The notes under the pieces are model-generated. The model did not search any database, was not told the origin of the DNA, and saw nothing but the letters and a program-made list of their open reading frames with translations. A stretch of 64,000 nucleotides of DNA, taken from assembly GCA_023382975.1 (NCBI GenBank), contig JAHDXO010000027.1:62001-126000 (forward strand), written 5' to 3'. Made by a program: the position numbers and the translations under genes. Shown here one piece after another: positions 9,760-18,526 of this stretch (its first letter is position 1; every line of letters begins with the position of its first letter). Source of the stretch: Pirellulaceae bacterium. GTDB lineage: Bacteria; Planctomycetota; Planctomycetia; Pirellulales; Pirellulaceae.

Positions 9760-10068
9760 GGTCTTCAGTCCTCCATTGGTGGCATGGCGGAAATCGCGGC
9801 AGCGCCCGATGGCCGACACGATGGCGGCAAAGACCCCAGGACAGCAGATCCAACAGCGGCCGAATATCCTTTGTCTTTGCCCGATCGACTCGGAGCAAGT
9901 TGCATGGCTCCCGAGTTCGACGGGTGATTATCGGCCGATCGGCGGAATGAAACAAGACTGGCTCGGACGTTCTCGTCCCAAATGATGCGGAACCGTGGGA
10001 CGGAACGCGCCGCGTCGCCAAGCGAGCGGAGCTTCGAAACGACGTTTCCCGAGCCCGTCGCGATTCCA
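9760..10068. other. Intergenic stretch without a supported gene
   Basis: About 309 bases between the STN-repeat gene and the vWA gene. Open frames exist on both strands, but they run into the frames of neighbouring genes and their translations are Arg-rich and unlike any family. Apart from the GGAGGA ribosome-binding site of the vWA gene at 9769-9774, nothing clear was seen. A promoter for the vWA/PP2C/Srf genes may lie here. Confidence 0.4.
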
Positions 10069-11328
10069 TCACTCGTACGGATTGGTAGATTTGGCCGACA
10101 CGACGACGACTCCGTCCACCACGGAGAAGAACAAGGATTTGCCCACCGAATCGAGGATCAGCCGCAACGCCGTCCGGGGTTTGACGTCCTTCAAAGAGAG
10201 CGTCACTGGTGTGTCGGCCCTGATGTTCCGCTCGATCAGCGAGCGATGATGCAGAATGATGTTCGCCCCCGTTGCGTCGCTCACATAATCCAGCACCTCC
10301 GACAGAGGCGTCTCGATGAACTCATAGGTCGCAGTGGTATCGACGAGCCGTTTCTCCGTCTGTTGGCTCGCTACGCTGCCATCATTCCCCAACCGAAACC
10401 GCTCAGTCAGCGCCGGCCAACTGCGCGTCCCGATCATGGCGATGCCATCGTCGTAACGTACGCCCAGCGAAACGCTCAATTCGTAGGTTATTAGATCCAG
10501 CAGCGTTGCGACCGACACGTCCTGCAAGGACAAGCTGACCGGCGTGTCGAGAGCAATTTTCGCCTTCTTCATCGCCTGTTGATCGACATAGATATTCGCA
10601 TCCGTGACGTCACGGAAAAAGTCCAACACCTCGCCCAACGGAGTTTCGGTGAAGTCGACCGCCGTGCGTTTCTTGAATGGCGAAGGAACTAAGTGAAGCG
10701 GGTTGCCAAAAGTCGCATGCATCGGATACGCGTCCATATCACCATAACCAGCGCCACCTTCCATCCCCATCATCGCCCCGCCGGCCATGTCGGCGTTTGC
10801 GGGTCGTTGCCCGAAGAAGCCCAGACCGGCCGCTTCGTTTTCCAGCACTTTCAGTTGCAGTTGGAGGATGTCGTCCTTGGCCTCCTGGCGCTGCTCCAAC
10901 TGAGTCCGCAATCGCTTGACGCGTTGCTCGATCGAATCGATCTCGCTGGCTCGCCACTTCAGATCCCGGTCGAAATAGTCGGCCAAAATCTTCGCCAGCT
11001 CGTCCTTGATCGCCTTCTTCTGCTCGTCATCCGCGGCGTCGCGCAGCCGCTGCAACACGGGTTGCAGTTGGGCGGCCAATTCGTGATGAGCATACGGGTC
11101 GTATATCTGCCCGCCCATGCCGTAGCCCATCGACGGCATCGGGCCCATCATGTCCCCGCCCGCCGGGGCGCCATAGCCGCCGAATCCTTCGCCGCCATAC
11201 CCGCTGCTGCCATACCCATCGCCGAATCCACCGGCGCCGGGCGGCGTTTGTGCGAGTCCCCATGTCAGCCCAAGAAGGGTGATCGTAGCGAAGATGCAGG
11301 TCAGTGCCAAAGTGTTTCGTCGGTTCAT
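10069..11328 (-). CDS. Exported protein with two secretin/STN-like repeats
   Basis: 419 residues. A signal peptide (residues 1-26) leads into a Gly/Tyr/Met-rich low-complexity stretch (about 30-75), then a coiled coil (about 83-165). Two copies of one unit follow, at roughly 222-302 and 333-413. Each has the pattern F-x-E-T-P-L-x-E-V-L-D-x-x-x-D-x-T-x-A-N-I followed by T-P-V-x-L-S-L-x-D-V. That pattern is typical of the short secretin/TonB N-terminal (STN) folds seen in many exported planctomycete proteins, but no secretin pore domain follows. Its ATG overlaps the kinase stop by 4 bp (ATGA), so translation is coupled. It is a plausible extracytoplasmic partner or sensor for the kinase; this is inferred from position only. 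Confidence 0.7.
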   Translation of the reverse strand: MNRRNTLALTCIFATITLLGLTWGLAQTPPGAGGFGDGYGSSGYGGEGFGGYGAPAGGDMMGPMPSMGYGMGGQIYDPYAHHELAAQLQPVLQRLRDAADDEQKKAIKDELAKILADYFDRDLKWRASEIDSIEQRVKRLRTQLEQRQEAKDDILQLQLKVLENEAAGLGFFGQRPANADMAGGAMMGMEGGAGYGDMDAYPMHATFGNPLHLVPSPFKKRTAVDFTETPLGEVLDFFRDVTDANIYVDQQAMKKAKIALDTPVSLSLQDVSVATLLDLITYELSVSLGVRYDDGIAMIGTRSWPALTERFRLGNDGSVASQQTEKRLVDTTATYEFIETPLSEVLDYVSDATGANIILHHRSLIERNIRADTPVTLSLKDVKPRTALRLILDSVGKSLFFSVVDGVVVVSAKSTNPYE

Positions 11329-12896
11329 TGGTTCTCTCCTCGAATAGCAAGTTCCGGGTAAACAAGATTCTCCAGACGAGAAAGGTCACGGCCAACGGCT
11401 TGGAGTTCGCTGCGCCACGGACTGATCATGGGCAGCCGGATCGAATCGCCGGTATCGGCCCGTTTCTCAAGCCGGTCGAGTACTGACAGAGCCTCTGTCA
11501 TGGCCGCGGCGAAATCGGTCTCTTCACTGGGACCAAAGGAAAGTAGATGCGGAATTAAACCGCCGTGGGATGCATCGCCTGGGCCCATCGGCCGCGCGAG
11601 TTCCGCTGCCGCCCGCGGAGACGCCGAATTCGGCCGACCCAGCCACGCGATCATCCACAACGAAGCGGCGACAACGGTGCCGGACGCGAGCAGACCAGCC
11701 AGGGCGAGTTGCTTCGCATCCAGCCGACGGCGAACCCGGCTGCGCAAGCGGCCTTGCTGGATATCGGCCAACAAGTTTTCCAGCAACTGCCGCACTTCGG
11801 CCGCACTGCCGGGACGCCTCGACGGCCGCTTTTCCAGTAACCGATCGATCACGTCCGACAGCTCTTGCGGTACGTCCGGATTGCTCTCCCGCACCGGCCG
11901 ATGGCGGCTGTGACAGATCCGATGCAGCACAGCCATTGGCCGCTCGGCTCGGAACGGCGGGTGGCCAGTGGCCATGAAGTACAACACCGATCCCAGGCTG
12001 AATAGGTCCGAGCGATGATCGATTGTGCGGCCGTCGGCCTGCTCGGGCGACATGTAGTGCGGCGTACCGGCCACGATTCCGGTATGCGTCAGACTGGCAT
12101 CGTCGATGGCCCGGGCCAATCCGAAATCTGTCAGCAGCGCCCGCTCGACCCCCGTCTCCAGCAGCAGGTTCGCAGGCTTGATGTCGCGGTGGATCAACCC
12201 CTGCTGATGCGCCGCCGCCAGACCGGCCGCGGCCTGGCTGGCGATTCGCAGAAGTTCGCAGACGCCAAGCGGTCCCTGCCGCTCGACTCGCGCCTGCAAC
12301 GATTCACCCGCGACGTATTGCATGACGAGAAACGGAACCTCGCCCTCGGATTCGACGTTGTGGATCGCCACGACATGTTCGTGAACCACGGCGGCCGCGG
12401 CTCGCCCTTCACGGGCAAAGCGTTGTCGAGCCGCTCCGTTGTGGGCCAGATGAGGGGCCAGGACCTTGACCGCGACCGGTCGGTTCAATTCCGTGTCGAA
12501 CCCCTTCAGCACGATGCCCATTCCGCCGGCGCCGATCATTCGCTCGATTTCGTAGCGTCCCAGTCGGCCGAGCAGTTCCGGGTGCGACGGGGGATGGAGA
12601 AAGCCGAGTTCGATCCGCTGCGCTGACTCGGCGATGCCCTGCTGCAAACGAACCGGCACGACCGGTCCCGCGTGGTCCTCCCGACTGGGCGGAGCGTCAG
12701 CATCGTCCTCGGCCAGCAGCCGGCGCGCGTCACTCCAAGCGTGCTCGTCGCCCGCCAATTCGGTCAGCCGCCGTTGACAGACCGCGCACAACTCGACGTG
12801 CTCGGCCGCAGCCCGGAACGCTGCGCTGTCGTCATTGCCGAACAGCAACACGTCCAACTGCGATTCGTCACACGCGCCGATGGGCTTGACTGTCAT
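11325..12896 (-). CDS. Transmembrane Ser/Thr kinase with N-terminal ZAS-like zinc motif
   Basis: 523 residues. The N-terminus carries H33-x3-C37-x2-C40, the zinc motif of anti-sigma (ZAS) domains. A complete Hanks-type kinase domain follows from about residue 113: GAGGMG loop (122-127), VAVK with Lys144, catalytic HRDIKPAN (Asp238), DFG (257-259) and a GTPHYMSPEQ activation segment. One transmembrane helix lies near 395-417, followed by a short extracytoplasmic region of about 100 residues. The ECF sigma gene is 12 bp upstream. Sigma plus ZAS-kinase is a known planctomycete arrangement (ECF-STK type), in which phosphorylation is thought to control sigma activity. The kinase is also the nearest candidate for the third member of a vWA/PP2C/kinase set with the genes at 7.9-9.8 kb. 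Confidence 0.88.
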   Translation of the reverse strand: MTVKPIGACDESQLDVLLFGNDDSAAFRAAAEHVELCAVCQRRLTELAGDEHAWSDARRLLAEDDADAPPSREDHAGPVVPVRLQQGIAESAQRIELGFLHPPSHPELLGRLGRYEIERMIGAGGMGIVLKGFDTELNRPVAVKVLAPHLAHNGAARQRFAREGRAAAAVVHEHVVAIHNVESEGEVPFLVMQYVAGESLQARVERQGPLGVCELLRIASQAAAGLAAAHQQGLIHRDIKPANLLLETGVERALLTDFGLARAIDDASLTHTGIVAGTPHYMSPEQADGRTIDHRSDLFSLGSVLYFMATGHPPFRAERPMAVLHRICHSRHRPVRESNPDVPQELSDVIDRLLEKRPSRRPGSAAEVRQLLENLLADIQQGRLRSRVRRRLDAKQLALAGLLASGTVVAASLWMIAWLGRPNSASPRAAAELARPMGPGDASHGGLIPHLLSFGPSEETDFAAAMTEALSVLDRLEKRADTGDSIRLPMISPWRSELQAVGRDLSRLENLVYPELAIRGENQ

Positions 12897-12908
12897 TTCA
12901 TCCGCCCC

Positions 12909-13502
12909 TTAGAGTTCGAATCTTCGCACCTCATCGCGCAATCGGGCCATCACGCGGCTGCGAGCGATATAGATGCTGCCGCAGGTCATGCCGAGTTCCA
13001 CCGCAACCTCGTGAATCGGCCGATCAAGCACGCTGGTTTGCCAAAACGCTGTCCAGGTATTCTCGGTCACCGTCATTCGAATTCGTTCTGCCGCGCGGCG
13101 AAACACCTCGCGGCGGTACTCCAGATCGACCCATTCCGAGGACTCACTGGCCGGATCGCACTGTTGTTCCAGCAGACGCGCGACATCCGAGTCCCCCGAG
13201 CCCCACACACGATGTTTGGGCCGGCTGAGAAAGTTGATCATCCAATTGCGCGCGATCCGAAACAGCCAATCGCGGAAACGCCCCCGCTTGCGGTCGGACT
13301 CCCAGCGGTCGACGGCCCGCGCGACCGCAACGAGCACTTCCTGAGCCAGATCCTGTGCGTCGGCATCCTGAAAGCCCTGTTTCCGAGCCAGCCGGTAGAT
13401 CAGCGGCTGGTAGATTTCGACGAACTCGTCCCACGCCTCGACGTCTCCGGCGTCGGGCAGACGCAGAATCAAACTGGCGCGAGTGTCTGGAATGCTGGGC
13501 AT
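12909..13502 (-). CDS. ECF RNA polymerase sigma factor
   Basis: About 197 residues from the ATG at 13502. That start fits the usual planctomycete ECF beginning (T-R-A-S-L-x-L-R-L); the frame could extend to 13568. Region 2 is visible (EFVEIYQPLIYRLARKQG, then DAQDLAQEVLVAVARAV and RFRDWLFRIARNWMINFL). Region 4 (HEVAVELGMTCGSIYIARSRVMARLRDEV) provides the -35 helix-turn-helix. It is followed after 12 bp by the kinase gene, which carries the zinc anti-sigma motif. This fits the ECF-STK signalling type rather than a classical RseA-controlled sigma. Confidence 0.85.
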   Translation of the reverse strand: MPSIPDTRASLILRLPDAGDVEAWDEFVEIYQPLIYRLARKQGFQDADAQDLAQEVLVAVARAVDRWESDRKRGRFRDWLFRIARNWMINFLSRPKHRVWGSGDSDVARLLEQQCDPASESSEWVDLEYRREVFRRAAERIRMTVTENTWTAFWQTSVLDRPIHEVAVELGMTCGSIYIARSRVMARLRDEVRRFEL

Positions 13503-13592
13503 CGAATCGGCCGCTTCAAGTGTTTCCCCAAAGTTTAACACACCGGCGGCAAACCGTTCTTTCAGCATCTTCGAAAGAAAAGCGTGTGCTCC

Positions 13593-13893
13593 TCATCGCT
13601 GCCGTTCGCCGACGACGATGCGAAAACCGCTGAGTTGCCCTTTCGAGAGGAACACGATCGTGCCGGCAAGGTAGGCACGAAGACGACGCCTCCCACAATT
13701 CGCAGCGTTACGGGATGGCTGCCGGCGGAAAAACAGGCCAGCGCAACGACCACGAACAAAGCCGCCAGCACGTAGAGGGGCCAAGTTCCCAGCGGCGAAA
13801 TCTCGCCGGCCGGCCCTGCGACGATGAGGAAACAGACGGCGAAGAGCGGATGATAACTCGCGCGACGGCTGCGGCAAGCAATTCGATGCGCAT
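13593..13893 (-). pseudogene. Broken small membrane protein gene (two frameshifts)
   Basis: Three minus-strand frames follow one another and together read like one protein of about 100 residues. From an ATG at 13893 (GGAGA five bases upstream) the first frame gives MRIELLAAAVARVIIRS. The second gives FAVCFLIVAGPAGE and the helix WPLYVLAALFVVVALACFSAG. The third gives LAGTIVFLSKGQLSGFRIVV and stops at 13593. Two hydrophobic helices and the smooth handover suggest a former or mis-sequenced membrane protein. Frame changes fall near 13845 and 13680. Either real decay or assembly indels could explain this; chance hydrophobicity cannot be excluded. Confidence 0.4.
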
Positions 13894-14074
13894 CGTGTCT
13901 CCGACGTCGATCACACCATCGAACGGTTCGGAGATGATTCTCGTGCGGTGCAATGGTGCAATCAGGCATTGGCCGGTCACTCGGACTTGGTCGAACGCGG
14001 CGTGATCCCCGGCAAGGCGTTCTTGGTGAGTTCTGTCGACTCTCGCTGCATTTTCGAGACTTGTCGCTGGTAAC
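13894..14074. other. Gap between broken gene and HzsA-like gene
   Basis: About 180 bases. The minus-strand frame continues upstream of the proposed ATG at 13893 (TRIISEPFDGVIDVGD), so the broken gene may start earlier. No terminator or promoter was recognised. Confidence 0.3.
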
Positions 14075-16996
14075 CTACGGCGAGTCACCGCTCTCAAGCG
14101 AAAGCGTCGCAGCCAATCTTTCCCGCAGTTGGCGGAGTTGCTCGTCCTGCTCGGCGCTGAACGAACCGCGGCGCTGGCCGTAGGTGTCCATCCAAGTGTT
14201 CAGCCGTGCCCAGGCGTCGGCATCCAGTCGCACGTCGTAGTGGCCTTTCCGCAACAGGGCAACCAGCGGACTCGTTTCCGCCGCGCCGGCCCCGGCGAGA
14301 GACCGGCCTTGGCGATAACGCTCTGACACGTGCGTGCGGAGACTGGGTTTGCCGTAGTCGACCAAAGCGTCGTAGGCCAGATCAGGAGTCAGCAAGAATG
14401 ACGAACGTTCCGCATCCGGATGGTGACAAGCAACGCAATGCTCGGCAAGCAGCGGCCCGACCAACGCGTCGAAGTGCAGCGGCCACGAGCCTTCGGGGCC
14501 GGGAGTGATCGGCGATGCGGCGCGCATGGCCGCCAGCGGCGTTCTGGGCGGCGGGGCGGTGTTTCGCGGCTCGTGACAACCGATGCAGGTCATCGTCTGG
14601 CCTGGCTGGACATACGTCGCACTGCGCATCGTTTGTACGGCGACACCCTGCTCGTCCAACGCCTGGACAAAGAACGTCACGCCCGCCGGGACGCGGAAGT
14701 GGGCCGATCCGTCCGCCTCGACAGGCACCGTGCCCAACACGAACTTGCCGGGATCGTCTCGCGTCAGTCCCATCGGCGGCTCGTTCATCGTGGGATGGGT
14801 CTTGACAGGCACGCCGACCAGCCGCAATTGGCGGATCGCCCCCCTCGGCACGTCGGCCAAGCCCTGGTAGACGTCCGCCACGACCACCCGGCCCTCGATT
14901 TCGTCTTGACCGGCAACCCACGAAGGGACCGACCGTTCCGTGACGCGACGGCGGATCGGCAGCGGCGTTTCGCTGCCGATCTCCGGATCGCGGTACAGCA
15001 GGTTCAAATTCCCGAAGGCATCGAGCAAGTACAAGCCCAGATCATGGGGCGGACCGGGCATGCCCCAGTGCGGCCGAGGCGTGCCGGGCGGCAGCGGCTG
15101 GGCGCTCCATGCCGTCAGGTAATGGTTCTCGGACAGCGGGAACGGGCCGGCGAAATAGGTTTGCGGCCAGCCTTCGGACTCGGGGAAACAGACCTCGGGC
15201 GTCAGCCGCGTCATAGCCGCCTCGCCGTCCGCCGCGCGATGCGGGTCCAGCAGCACGAGGCAGCCGCCAGTGTGGGCGTGATGTCCGGACGCGGTGAAGA
15301 TCATCTTCCGCGAATTGGGAATCCGCCGGGCTTCAAAGACGCAATGCGGATTTACCGTATAGTTGCCAAACACGGCCTGGGCGTTGGAGCCGTCCGGCAA
15401 CGTCGACCACAGGCTCATGTAGGGCATGTTGTGACGGTCGACATAGTCCCAGCGCGCGTACAGAATCCGGCCATCGAAATCGATGCTGGGCGTCCATTCG
15501 AACATCTCGAACGGCGAAATCTGCCGCACGCGCTGGCCGTCGGCCGTCATTACGTGCAGCGTGTACACGGCCACCGGACGCCCCGCCCCGCCGCCGCAGC
15601 GGACGTAGGAATCGGGCAGCGCCGCTTCGCATTCGGCGTCCGTCGTATCGAGGCCGCACTGGATCGACTGCCCGCGCCGCGTGGACAAGAACACGATCTC
15701 GCCGTTAGGCAGATAGCGAGCGTCGAAGTCGTCGTATTTGCCGCGTGTCAGCCGCCGCAGGCCGCTGCCGTCCAGATTCATTTCGTACAAGTGGAAGAAC
15801 GCGTTTTCGGGGACGTTGTTCTTATCCAACTTGTCGGGTTCGTCCTCCAGTCCCGGATCGTGCTGGCAATAAGCGAACAGCACCCGTGTGCCGTCGTGCG
15901 ACAAGTCCGGCCGCAGGAACGTGCCCGGCGCAAAGGATTCCGTCAGACACCGCAAACGCGGCTGGTCCGATTTGAAGTTCTCCAAGAGGAACACGCCGCC
16001 GCCGGGCCGCGAGAACCAACCGTAGTACTGGTCGGACATGTGCGTAAAGCTGCCTGGCACGCGTTTCACGAACAGCAGATCGTCGAAATCCAGCAGCGGA
16101 TTGGCCAGCGCCATCTGCCTTACTGCCCAGCGGACTCGGAGATACCACTCGCGGTGTTGGTCTGTCGCCGACGGGTCCAGGTCTTTCCACTGCTGCTCCA
16201 CGTCGCGCAGAACCTGCTCCTGCCGGGTTACATCGACTCCCAGTCGCCGCAAGTCGGCAGCCAGCGTCTCGCCTCGCGTCAGGATCTCGCCGATCGGGTA
16301 CTCACGGTCCGCCGCGACCAGGGTGGCCGACACTGCAGCCGGCGGCGGATTCGCGTTCGACCAGGGGCTGACGCTCGACTGATCGGCCGGACGGTCGAGT
16401 GCCACGTTCTTGTCGCCATCGGCGGGATACACCTCAACTTCGTCCAAGTGGAAATGCTGCCCGTCCGGCAATTGCAGGCGCACGAAACGAGCCGCCCGGC
16501 CGCCTGCTTCCACGGTCAGCGGCGGGCCGCCTTGGTGGCCGAAGAACTTCGTCCCGTCGTGCCGGTACAGCGACTGCCAGTCCGTGCCGTCGTCGCTCAG
16601 CAACACCTCGATCCGCGCGGCTCGGTCTTCGACTTTGCCGTCGCACCGGTTGTAGATCACGATCCGGCCCAGCGGCACGGCTTGTTCCAAATCGACCTGC
16701 CACCAAGGCGGTTTGTCGCCCAAGGTGTGGAACCCGAACGTCCCGTCCTTGATCCCGTCGACCGCGCCAGCGGCATCTTCCGCCGAAGTGATCGCCGTCC
16801 GCCGCGCCGTGTTCGGGTCCGCCGCAGGCAGATTTCGCACCACGTCCTGCAGCAGCCAGTCGGCTTCTATCTGCTGCGAAGTGATCGCCGACGACACCGA
16901 CGGCGCGGGAGGCTCGTCGGCCGGCAAAGCGGCGCCGAGGGCGGCGAACGTCAGGAAGAACATCCCCAGAACACGCAGCCATCCGACAGGAAACAT
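14075..16996 (-). CDS. HzsA-like two-heme exported protein with discoidin domain
   Basis: 973 residues. A signal peptide (about 1-26, LGMFFLTFAALGAALPA) is followed by an F5/8-type C (discoidin) domain near 85-195 (DKPPWWQVDLEQAVPLGRI). A beta-propeller-like region follows, with TolB-like units (DGTRVLFAYC, LDGSGLRRLTRG, PNGEIVFLSTRRG). The C-terminus has two c-type heme motifs, CIGCH at 804-808 and CVACH at 854-858. This is the layout of the planctomycete HzsA-related family, whose middle region resembles hydrazine synthase subunit alpha. The protein should act in the periplasm. It follows a DUF1501 gene and closes the sigma/anti-sigma/DUF1549 gene set. Carbohydrate binding by the discoidin domain is possible; the substrate is unknown. 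Confidence 0.82.
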   Translation of the reverse strand: MFPVGWLRVLGMFFLTFAALGAALPADEPPAPSVSSAITSQQIEADWLLQDVVRNLPAADPNTARRTAITSAEDAAGAVDGIKDGTFGFHTLGDKPPWWQVDLEQAVPLGRIVIYNRCDGKVEDRAARIEVLLSDDGTDWQSLYRHDGTKFFGHQGGPPLTVEAGGRAARFVRLQLPDGQHFHLDEVEVYPADGDKNVALDRPADQSSVSPWSNANPPPAAVSATLVAADREYPIGEILTRGETLAADLRRLGVDVTRQEQVLRDVEQQWKDLDPSATDQHREWYLRVRWAVRQMALANPLLDFDDLLFVKRVPGSFTHMSDQYYGWFSRPGGGVFLLENFKSDQPRLRCLTESFAPGTFLRPDLSHDGTRVLFAYCQHDPGLEDEPDKLDKNNVPENAFFHLYEMNLDGSGLRRLTRGKYDDFDARYLPNGEIVFLSTRRGQSIQCGLDTTDAECEAALPDSYVRCGGGAGRPVAVYTLHVMTADGQRVRQISPFEMFEWTPSIDFDGRILYARWDYVDRHNMPYMSLWSTLPDGSNAQAVFGNYTVNPHCVFEARRIPNSRKMIFTASGHHAHTGGCLVLLDPHRAADGEAAMTRLTPEVCFPESEGWPQTYFAGPFPLSENHYLTAWSAQPLPPGTPRPHWGMPGPPHDLGLYLLDAFGNLNLLYRDPEIGSETPLPIRRRVTERSVPSWVAGQDEIEGRVVVADVYQGLADVPRGAIRQLRLVGVPVKTHPTMNEPPMGLTRDDPGKFVLGTVPVEADGSAHFRVPAGVTFFVQALDEQGVAVQTMRSATYVQPGQTMTCIGCHEPRNTAPPPRTPLAAMRAASPITPGPEGSWPLHFDALVGPLLAEHCVACHHPDAERSSFLLTPDLAYDALVDYGKPSLRTHVSERYRQGRSLAGAGAAETSPLVALLRKGHYDVRLDADAWARLNTWMDTYGQRRGSFSAEQDEQLRQLRERLAATLSLESGDSP

Positions 16997-17090
16997 GGCG
17001 AGACTCCTGGGTCGAAACCTAAGCCGTCAAGCGGGAACAACTCGATATCTTCGCCGACGTACGTTTCCATGTCCAGAGCGCGGACGAAGG

Positions 17091-17150
17091 GGGCAGGAGC
17101 ATTTGATGCGCAGCCCTCTCCCGCGCCGGTCCGGTCAAATGCTCCTGCCC
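17091..17150. repeat. 16-bp perfect inverted repeat
   Basis: The arms at 17091-17106 and 17135-17150 (GGGCAGGAGCATTTGA and its exact complement) enclose a 28-nt GC-rich loop. The repeat lies between the DUF1501 stop and the HzsA-like start. There is no T-run on the minus (coding) side, and TCGTTTT follows on the plus side. It could be an attenuator, a processing site, or a small dispersed repeat element. Confidence 0.6.
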
Positions 17151-17179
17151 TCGTTTTCGCCGGCACTAACGTGCGGGCT

Positions 17180-18490
17180 TCAACCATACAACTCGCGGAT
17201 GACCGTTCCATCGCGGACGATGGTGATGGGGCGGCCGGTGCTGGTGTGGTATTCCTTGGTGTGATCGATCCCGAGGTTGTTGTAGAACGTGGCGGCGACG
17301 TCGTCCGGCGAGAAGGCTTTCGATTTGGGCATTGTCGCCTTGTCGTCGCTCTCGCCTACGACTTGACCGCCGCGGACGCTTCCGCCTGCCGTCAGCATGA
17401 ACATGCAGCGGGGATAATGATCGCGTCCACCCTCGGCGCTGCGGGTGTTGATCTTTGGCGTACGGCCGAATTCGCCGGTGACCAGCACGGCGGTCGAATC
17501 GAGCAGGCCTTTCTGCGCCAACCCGCTGAACAAGGCCGCCAAACCGTTGTCCAGTCGGGGCAACAGCGTGGTCCGCAACCGCGTGAAGTTGTCCTGGTGC
17601 GTGTCCCAGCCGCCCAGAGAGAGCGTTACGAACCGCACGCCCGACTCGACCAACCGGCAGGCGAGCAAGCAACTGACGCCGAAAGCATCCGTTCCGAACG
17701 GCTTGGCGAAAGCCGGCGATTCCTTGCTGATGTCGAACGCTTCGCGGGAGCGCGGCGAGGTGATGATGGCATGCGCCTGTTCGGAGAATCGGTCCAGACC
17801 TTCGAGCAACTGGTGCTGTTTCTCGAAACCCTGGAACTTGGCGTCGAGATCGTGCAGCAGCCGTTCGCGCTGCCGGACTTGATCGACGGTCAGGCCGCCG
17901 CTGAGCGAAATCCCGCGGACGCTGAACGGCGCTCCGGCGGTCGGTGTGGCGCCGGTGTTGAGCGGTGCGTACTTCACGCCCAGGAATCCCGGCCGTTGAT
18001 TGCTGTTGGGAATCGCGACGAACGAAGGCAGGTCCACCGGATTGGCGGCCTCGGTCTCCTTGGCCACCACCGCCCCGAATCCGGGATACTCCAGCGACGC
18101 CAGGGGGCGGCTGCCCGTATTGACGTAGACGGTTCCCAACTGGTGCGCCGCCAGCGTGTGCGACACGCCGCGCAGAATGGCGAACTTGTCCGCACACGCC
18201 GCCAGCTTCGGCAGGTGCTCGCAGAACTGCACGCCGGGGACGGTCGTTTTGATGGGCTGAAAGACGCCGCGGTATTCGGCCGGCGCGTCGGGCTTCATGT
18301 CAAAAGTATCCAGGTGCGAAGGACCGCCCGACAGATTGATGAAGATCCCGCAACGGGCTTTGGCCGAGTCCGCGATCTCACCTGCTTCGGCCAGCCGCAA
18401 GTAATTGGCCAAGGTCATCCCGCCGCCCAAGGCGCCGATCTTCAGAAAGTCGCGACGCTGAATCCCATCGCATGTCCGATGCGTCATCAT
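17180..18490 (-). CDS. DUF1501 (sulfatase-fold) protein with Tat-like signal
   Basis: 436 residues. The N-terminus has RRDFLKIGALGGG (residues 12-24), a twin-arginine-type signal. DUF1501 hallmarks follow: GGPSHLDTFDMKPDAP, the GVQFCEHLPKLA region, LSLGGWDTHQDNF, and VLVTGEFGRTPKIN followed by GRDHYPRC. The family belongs to the alkaline phosphatase/sulfatase-like fold and is abundant in planctomycetes, almost always beside a DUF1549/DUF1553 gene, as here (36 bp downstream of one). Its biochemical role is unproven; a function in polysaccharide or sulfate-ester metabolism is often suggested. Confidence 0.88.
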   Translation of the reverse strand: MMTHRTCDGIQRRDFLKIGALGGGMTLANYLRLAEAGEIADSAKARCGIFINLSGGPSHLDTFDMKPDAPAEYRGVFQPIKTTVPGVQFCEHLPKLAACADKFAILRGVSHTLAAHQLGTVYVNTGSRPLASLEYPGFGAVVAKETEAANPVDLPSFVAIPNSNQRPGFLGVKYAPLNTGATPTAGAPFSVRGISLSGGLTVDQVRQRERLLHDLDAKFQGFEKQHQLLEGLDRFSEQAHAIITSPRSREAFDISKESPAFAKPFGTDAFGVSCLLACRLVESGVRFVTLSLGGWDTHQDNFTRLRTTLLPRLDNGLAALFSGLAQKGLLDSTAVLVTGEFGRTPKINTRSAEGGRDHYPRCMFMLTAGGSVRGGQVVGESDDKATMPKSKAFSPDDVAATFYNNLGIDHTKEYHTSTGRPITIVRDGTVIRELYG

Positions 18491-18526
18491 TTTCGTTTCC
18501 TCGCTCCAGTTCAGATTCGTGATGGA

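Noticed and set aside
14075..16996. HzsA-like protein as a sign of anammox metabolism
   Set aside because: Related proteins are widespread in non-anammox planctomycetes, and no other hydrazine synthase or hydrazine oxidation genes are in the window.
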